9,537 bases of DNA from Defluviitaleaceae bacterium (GTDB lineage: Bacteria; Bacillota; Clostridia; Lachnospirales; WRAX01): the NCBI GenBank assembly GCA_009787945.1, contig WQSI01000067.1, positions 1-9,537 on the forward strand, in the 5' to 3' direction. The position numbers were made by a program, and so were the translations under genes. Below, piece after piece: positions 6,202 to 9,537 of the stretch (position 1 is the first letter of the stretch; each line of letters opens with the position of its first letter). The notes beneath the pieces are model-generated. The model was not told the DNA's origin, made no database searches, and was given only the letters and a program-made list of their open reading frames with translations.

Positions 6202-7015
6202 ACCTGATTTGCTTAATTATGGGATAGGGGCGGTTTTGCTTGTTTTGGCGGCGGTTGTGCTTGTTAACAGCGGGGTAAATCCTGGCGGGCTTGCAAATCG
6301 CATTCACCACGAAACCCCCGGCCATTCTTATAGAAGTTTTTACCAGTCTGACATACGTTTGCACCGCAACCCCCTTAGGCAGTCGGCAGTGTATTTGCCC
6401 ATGTATTCGGTAACGGAGGGGGAAGGTTTACAGACTTTTCTAAATAATTTTGACATGGATTGCGCAGAAATTTTTGAATATGATGATTATTTTCTTGCAA
6501 AATGCGGCTTGCGCCTTTTGCGGGTTTTTCGCTTTTTGGATTTGGTTGAATATGAAGGGGTCAGCCTGCCAGGTCCTGGCTCGGCAGAAATTTATGAGCG
6601 CAAGGCTCGTTCAATTGCGGAAGATTTTGCCCGTGACAGCCTTTTTCTGCAACATCCCTTTGACATTGAAACCGTACAACACGGCACAGGTTTTACGGTG
6701 ACAGTCTTAGAAAACCTCGGCAAAATCCCCAACCGAGCCTTCCCCACCACCATAGAGGTGGATAATTTTGGAAACATAACCTTTATCAGCCACTTTTATT
6801 TTGAATATGAAGAGCTGGCAAGGGGAGATTTAATAACCCCCCACACCGCAATGACGCTGTTGCCGCAAAACCACGAGGGCAGGGTGCGAATAAAAAAATA
6901 CCATCTGGCTTTTCAGTTTATAGATAGCATTTTGCAACCTGTATATACTTTTTATGGCGTATATCCAGACGGAAGCCCCTTTTCTGACCAAGTGCCTGCC
7001 GTGCGTTTCAACTAA
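6191..7015 (+). CDS. Membrane-anchored extracellular protein of unknown function
   Basis: A 274-residue protein starting at an ATG 8 bases after AAGGAG (6177-6182). Residues 10-27 form one membrane segment with no signal-peptidase or lipobox site, so the rest probably lies outside the cell. The soluble part mixes helices and strands. The C-terminal section, about 185-265, runs as 'FPTTIEVDNFGNITF', 'GRVRIKKYHLAFQF' and 'LQPVYTFYGVYPDG'. This pattern recalls the C-terminal repeat of YycH/YycI-type two-component accessory proteins, where a strand is followed by 'L.P.(W/Y)'. The similarity is by eye and weak. It follows the lipoprotein by 58 bases and is probably in the same operon; the two may act together at the cell surface. 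It converges with the cyclase gene 26 bases downstream. Confidence 0.72.
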   Translation: MRRTPDLLNYGIGAVLLVLAAVVLVNSGVNPGGLANRIHHETPGHSYRSFYQSDIRLHRNPLRQSAVYLPMYSVTEGEGLQTFLNNFDMDCAEIFEYDDYFLAKCGLRLLRVFRFLDLVEYEGVSLPGPGSAEIYERKARSIAEDFARDSLFLQHPFDIETVQHGTGFTVTVLENLGKIPNRAFPTTIEVDNFGNITFISHFYFEYEELARGDLITPHTAMTLLPQNHEGRVRIKKYHLAFQFIDSILQPVYTFYGVYPDGSPFSDQVPAVRFN

Positions 7016-7041
7016 TTTGAATTAATCAACACACCCTAAAA

Positions 7042-8073
7042 TCAAAAAACAATCTGATTTTTGCCGTTTCGTTTGCCTTTGTACAAGTTTTTGTCACAGG
7101 CGAGCAAAGCGGCTTTTATTTCTTTGCCTACCAGCAAAACCCCACCGCCTGTAACTGTTATCTTAATTTCTTCCGTTTCTGTTTGTATGGACAAACCCTC
7201 AACATCTTTACGTATTTTTTCTAAAATGCGCTGGGCATGTTCCTGTTCACAACCAGGCAAAACCAATAAAAATTCTTCTCCGCCCCAACGGCAAACCAAG
7301 TCGTTATTGCGCGTGTTAAGGCGCAAAACATCAGAAACAGCAACCAAAGCCGAATCACCCGCTTCATGCCCTTTGGTGTCGTTAATTTTTTTGAAATTAT
7401 CTACGTCCAAAAGGGCGAAAGTTATGGGTCTTTCAATGTACTTTGAATTAATTTCGTTAAAAAACACCTCTGCATAACGTCGGTTGGAAAGTTTTGTTAG
7501 TGGGTCTGTATAGGAGGCTTCTTCATGTTCTCGAATTTTTTTGTTTTGCATTTCTGTAATTCGGCGGGTTATAATTGCATTGCCTGCAATAGAGGCGATG
7601 AAGCTTAACGAGGCGACATTGCCAAAAAAGAAAGGCAACACCGTATTATCTGGCATGTACAAAGGCGGAGTTTCCACAATAAAAGGGAAAGCCAGCATAA
7701 CATTAAGGGCAACAGCCAAAATTGATATTATCCAGATGCGCTGACGGGTTGTGAAGTCCAGATGCAGGGCGGCGGGCAAAGCGGCGGCAACAAAAACCCA
7801 CTGGGCGTTAACATTAACACCAAACAAAAAGGTTGACAAAACCGCAAAAAACGCCACTTTAATAACCAAAATAAAACTGGCGACGCGCACACGCCCAGAC
7901 CTATTAATAAAAAACGTGACCGCATAAATGGCGACATCAACGGCACTAAACAAAACCATCAAGGGTATGCCATAATATAAAAAATACGCCCCTAGCATCA
8001 CATGAACCGAAGAGGCAATGATAATCATAATGGAAACGTAGGTCTTGGTTCTTAATTGACCATCAACAAACAC
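7042..8073 (-). CDS. Membrane-bound diguanylate cyclase (GGDEF domain)
   Basis: The enzyme makes cyclic di-GMP from two GTP. From the preferred GTG at 8073 it has 343 residues: about six membrane segments up to about residue 170, which form an unclassified membrane sensor, then a GGDEF domain. The domain has 'TDPLTKLSNRR' (about 189-199), metal-binding D223 in 'LLDVDNFKKIND', the active-site GGEEF at 264-268, and the inhibitory I-site RNND at 255-258, so it should be active and product-inhibited. It ends 'ACDKNLYKGKRNGKNQI', the usual family ending. The frame stays open upstream to an ATG at 8271, but those 66 extra codons are mostly the palindromic element at 8089-8252 and have no ribosome binding site. 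The GTG has AGGGGG 7 bases upstream. Confidence 0.93.
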   Translation of the reverse strand: MFVDGQLRTKTYVSIMIIIASSVHVMLGAYFLYYGIPLMVLFSAVDVAIYAVTFFINRSGRVRVASFILVIKVAFFAVLSTFLFGVNVNAQWVFVAAALPAALHLDFTTRQRIWIISILAVALNVMLAFPFIVETPPLYMPDNTVLPFFFGNVASLSFIASIAGNAIITRRITEMQNKKIREHEEASYTDPLTKLSNRRYAEVFFNEINSKYIERPITFALLDVDNFKKINDTKGHEAGDSALVAVSDVLRLNTRNNDLVCRWGGEEFLLVLPGCEQEHAQRILEKIRKDVEGLSIQTETEEIKITVTGGGVLLVGKEIKAALLACDKNLYKGKRNGKNQIVF

Positions 8074-8080
8074 AAAATAA

Positions 8081-8086
8081 CCCCCT
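8081..8086 (-). promoter_or_regulatory. Ribosome binding site that decides the cyclase start
   Basis: On the minus strand this reads AGGGGG, 7 bases before the GTG at 8073. It lies only 2 bases from the palindromic element, so the element ends right at the translation signal without destroying it. Confidence 0.7.
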
Positions 8087-8088
8087 AA

Positions 8089-8252
8089 TAGACCTGTTCC
8101 GAAACCTGCTTTCGTTAGATTTTTGAGGATTTTTGTTGAAATGCAAGGTGGCAGGTTCCTCACATACCCATAGGTATGTGAGGGTTCTGACGCTGCAGCA
8201 TTTCGGCAAAAAGACCAAAAAGATGGCGGAATGAGGTTTCGGAACAGGTCTA
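8089..8252. repeat. 164-bp near-palindromic element (miniature inverted-repeat type) in the cyclase leader
   Basis: The two 82-base halves, 8089-8170 and 8171-8252, are imperfect inverted copies along their whole length. The outer 19 bases (TAGACCTGTTCCGAAACCT) match perfectly. The centre is a perfect 11-bp stem (8158-8168 with 8173-8183) with a 4-base loop. Between them the arms share blocks such as TTTTTG and GAAATGC with scattered mismatches and single-base shifts. The ends are TA, compatible with insertion at a TA target as in IS630/Tc1-mariner-related miniature elements, but TA could equally be part of the palindrome. No transposase is encoded. It lies between the cyclase promoter and ribosome binding site and would form most of the mRNA leader. 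I do not recognise the repeat by name. Confidence 0.85.
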
Positions 8253-8280
8253 ACGCTAGCACAAAAAACATCCAAACATA

Positions 8281-8309
8281 ATTATATCACAATTGGTGGA
8301 TTTTGTCAT
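8281..8309 (-). promoter_or_regulatory. Extended -10 promoter of the cyclase gene
   Basis: On the minus strand, ATGACA (8304-8309) and TATAAT (8281-8286) are 17 bases apart, with TGA before the -10 giving TGnTATAAT. Transcription would begin near 8274, leaving a leader of about 200 bases before the GTG, nearly all of it the palindromic element. The -35 starts 4 bases past the stop codon of the TSUP gene, and no terminator separates them, so some readthrough from the TSUP genes is possible. Confidence 0.72.
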
Positions 8310-8312
8310 TAA

Positions 8313-8684
8313 TTATTTTTGGGGTTCAGCCTTTTTAAAAAATTCTGCAATGCCCATGATGAAGAGAAAGCCTGCAAAAATGTATCTCAGCACCTCTGCC
8401 TGCAAGTTTAAGGCGATTAGAGAGCCTGCCACAGAACCAACAACGCCCCCAACAATAATCCAAGGGAGAATTTTGCCTTCAATGCGCCCGCCTTTCTTGT
8501 GGACTATTACAGCAAAAATTGCCGTTGGGATGAAGTACAGCAAGTTGATATTTTGGGCGGCGTGTTGGGAAGCGCCGAAAAACATGGTAAGAGCAGGGAT
8601 TAAGATTGCTCCGCCTCCTATGCCCATGCCCCCTAATGTGCCAGCGAGAACACCCAATAAAACAAGCCAGAGGATGTCCATCAT
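8313..8684 (-). CDS. Half-size TauE/SafE (TSUP) family permease subunit, second gene
   Basis: A 123-residue integral membrane protein with about four membrane segments. The TSUP glycine-rich signature GGMGIGGGAILIPAL sits at about residues 18-32, followed by 'ASQHAAQNINLLYFIPTA' and a final segment 'YIFAGFLFIMGIAEFF'. Full-length TauE/SafE proteins of about 250 residues are an internal duplication of this unit, so this is one half. Family members move sulfonates, sulfite or related organic and sulfur anions; the substrate here cannot be told. The ATG overlaps the stop of the preceding half gene as ATGA, pointing to coupled translation and a heterodimer. A second ATG at 8681 directly follows the first. 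Confidence 0.9.
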   Translation of the reverse strand: MMDILWLVLLGVLAGTLGGMGIGGGAILIPALTMFFGASQHAAQNINLLYFIPTAIFAVIVHKKGGRIEGKILPWIIVGGVVGSVAGSLIALNLQAEVLRYIFAGFLFIMGIAEFFKKAEPQK

Positions 8685-9025
8685 GCAAACACCATCCTAA
8701 CAGCGGCAAAAACCATAACAGCCCCAAAAATTTTGTGAAGCCAACTTGCGGAAATGTTTTTGAGAACCTTTGCGCCTAAAATCCCGCCTGCTATGCCGCC
8801 AATGGTCACCCACAACGCCATCATCCAGTCCAAATCGTACATGCTAATGTATATGATGGCGGACACAATGGTCATGGGAAGCATTAAAGCCACCGCCGTA
8901 GCGTGAGATTTATGGGTTTCAAGCCCAAAAAATTTCCGCAGAGCCAAAACGGCAACAACGCCGCCACCAGACCCTAAAAGCCCATTTAACACCCCACTAA
9001 AAAGCCCTGTAAACAGTTTTTTCAT
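8681..9025 (-). CDS. Half-size TauE/SafE (TSUP) family permease subunit, first gene
   Basis: A 114-residue membrane protein, MKKLFTGLFSGVLNGLLGSG onward, with about four membrane segments. The TSUP signature 'GLLGSGGGVVAVLAL' is at about residues 15-29, followed by 'SHATAVALMLPMTIVSAIIY'. It is the partner half of the 8313-8684 product. The ATG at 9025 has AAGGAG (minus strand of 9034-9039) 8 bases upstream. The in-frame GTG at 9034 overlaps that site and is rejected. The gene lies 43 bases after pyrE and is probably transcribed with it. A perfect inverted repeat covers its start region. Confidence 0.9.
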   Translation of the reverse strand: MKKLFTGLFSGVLNGLLGSGGGVVAVLALRKFFGLETHKSHATAVALMLPMTIVSAIIYISMYDLDWMMALWVTIGGIAGGILGAKVLKNISASWLHKIFGAVMVFAAVRMVFA

Positions 9026-9056
9026 AACAAACACTCCTTTTGCTTAGTGTTTGTTA
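9025..9056 (-). promoter_or_regulatory. Perfect inverted repeat around the TSUP translation start
   Basis: Bases 9025-9035 and 9046-9056 are perfect 11-bp inverted copies (TAACAAACACT / AGTGTTTGTTA) with a 10-base spacer. In the minus-strand mRNA the AAGG of the ribosome binding site falls in the loop, its last two bases in the stem, and the A of the start codon is the last paired base. It may be an mRNA hairpin limiting translation or a dyad operator for a regulator. No U-run follows, so it is not an intrinsic terminator. Confidence 0.6.
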
Positions 9057-9068
9057 CTTTAAAACAAA

Positions 9069-9537
9069 TTATTTATTTCCGCGGCTGCCTGGCTTGATGG
9101 CGGGGAGCTTCCCCTCTTTGCACAAAGGGCAATCGTCAGGCTCATAGGACTCGATAGACGTTTTATAAGCAGAAACGGTTTTCACACCAAAATCAACCGA
9201 GCCGCCGCTTCTGTCCACCAGCAACGCCACCGCCACAACCTCACCCCCTGCGGCTTCCACGGCTTCCATAACCTCTCTTACGCTTCCGCCTGTTGTCACA
9301 ACATCTTCTGCAATTAAAACACGTGTTCCTGGGGCAATTTCAAAGCCGCGGCGCAGGGTCATTTTGCCGTTTTCCCGCTCGCAAAAAATTGACTTTGCTC
9401 CAAGCTGTTTTGCCAACTCATAACCAAGGACAATGCCGCCAACGGCAGGGGCAACCACCACTTGAATACCCTGGTCAAACAGGTCGCCCTCGTCACATAA
9501 ATAATCCCCCACAACTTCCTCTGTTACCTCTGGATTT
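9069..9537 (-). CDS. pyrE: Orotate phosphoribosyltransferase, 3' part (runs off the right edge)
   Basis: The enzyme converts orotate and PRPP to orotidine 5'-phosphate in pyrimidine synthesis. The visible 155 residues are open from the edge to the stop at 9069; roughly the first 30-40 residues are missing. Present are 'VVVAPAVGGIVLGYELAKQL', the catalytic-loop region 'CERENGKMTLRRGF', and the PRPP-binding motif VLIAEDVVTTGGSV. The C-terminal tail 'DDCPLCKEGKLPAIKPGSR' is typical of the Thermus/Clostridia form of PyrE. A GTG at 9512 with GGAAG upstream could be mistaken for a start, but the frame continues with family-like sequence to the edge. Other pyr genes probably lie outside the window. 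Confidence 0.93.
   Translation of the reverse strand, partial: NPEVTEEVVGDYLCDEGDLFDQGIQVVVAPAVGGIVLGYELAKQLGAKSIFCERENGKMTLRRGFEIAPGTRVLIAEDVVTTGGSVREVMEAVEAAGGEVVAVALLVDRSGGSVDFGVKTVSAYKTSIESYEPDDCPLCKEGKLPAIKPGSRGNK

Noticed and set aside
7038..7062. Possible bidirectional terminator between the converging genes (AAAATCA and TGATTTT arms)
   Set aside because: The stem is only 7 bp, almost all A-T, with a 10-base loop, and overlaps the cyclase stop codon; too weak to call.
8089..8274. c-di-GMP riboswitch or attenuator in the cyclase leader
   Set aside because: No GEMM-type conserved core was recognised, and the structure is a single long palindrome without a terminator U-run.
8293..8700. 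135-residue open frame on the plus strand opposite the TSUP gene
   Set aside because: The minus-strand frame is a clear TSUP protein; this one is a low-complexity Pro/Ala/Met-rich shadow.

Overview
The window looks like chromosomal DNA from a low-to-moderate GC Firmicute, most likely class Clostridia. The reasons are strong GGAGG-type ribosome binding sites, sigma-A-like promoters with TATAAT boxes, a lipoprotein, the archaeal/Thermus-type short prolyl-tRNA synthetase, the Thermus/Clostridia-type orotate phosphoribosyltransferase, and a left-edge gene whose N-terminus resembles the prepeptide region of clostridial spore-cortex-lytic (SleC-like) proteins. The species cannot be named from the sequence alone.

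Layout. At 1-104 (minus) is the 5' end of the SleC-like gene. A roughly 200-base divergent intergenic region separates it from a methyl-accepting chemotaxis protein (307-2559, plus). The receptor's extracellular domain carries the complete CZB zinc-binding signature, and a chain of HAMP-like repeats lies between membrane and signalling tip. A perfect 19-bp intrinsic terminator (2563-2610) closes it. A new extended -10 promoter (2637-2665) then starts a tightly packed plus-strand operon: an MNT nucleotidyltransferase (2689-3036), an overlapping HEPN protein (3009-3389), prolyl-tRNA synthetase proS (3413-4846), a lipoprotein whose ATG overlaps the proS stop (4846-6132), and a membrane-anchored protein of unknown function (6191-7015). 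The ATG and ribosome binding site of the last gene lie in a long hairpin that begins 3 bases after the lipoprotein stop.

The right third is on the minus strand and converges on that operon. Reading from the right edge, it holds the 3' part of pyrE (9069-9537), two half-size TauE/SafE (TSUP) permease subunits (8681-9025 and 8313-8684, ATGA overlap), and a membrane-bound GGDEF diguanylate cyclase (7042-8073). The cyclase has its own promoter (8281-8309). Between that promoter and the cyclase ribosome binding site sits a 164-bp near-palindromic element (8089-8252), which looks like a miniature inverted-repeat element forming most of the mRNA leader. The first TSUP gene also has a perfect 11-bp inverted repeat that encloses its ribosome binding site and ends on its start codon.

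How the genes may work together. The chemoreceptor (possibly zinc or oxidant responsive) and the cyclase are signalling genes for motility and c-di-GMP. The central operon couples a HEPN/MNT pair to tRNA-Pro charging and to two envelope proteins of unknown role. The right block joins pyrimidine synthesis with anion export. No CRISPR array, tRNA, rRNA or complete transposase was seen. The most notable signals are the extracellular CZB domain, the 164-bp palindrome in the cyclase leader, and the two hairpins that enclose start codons.
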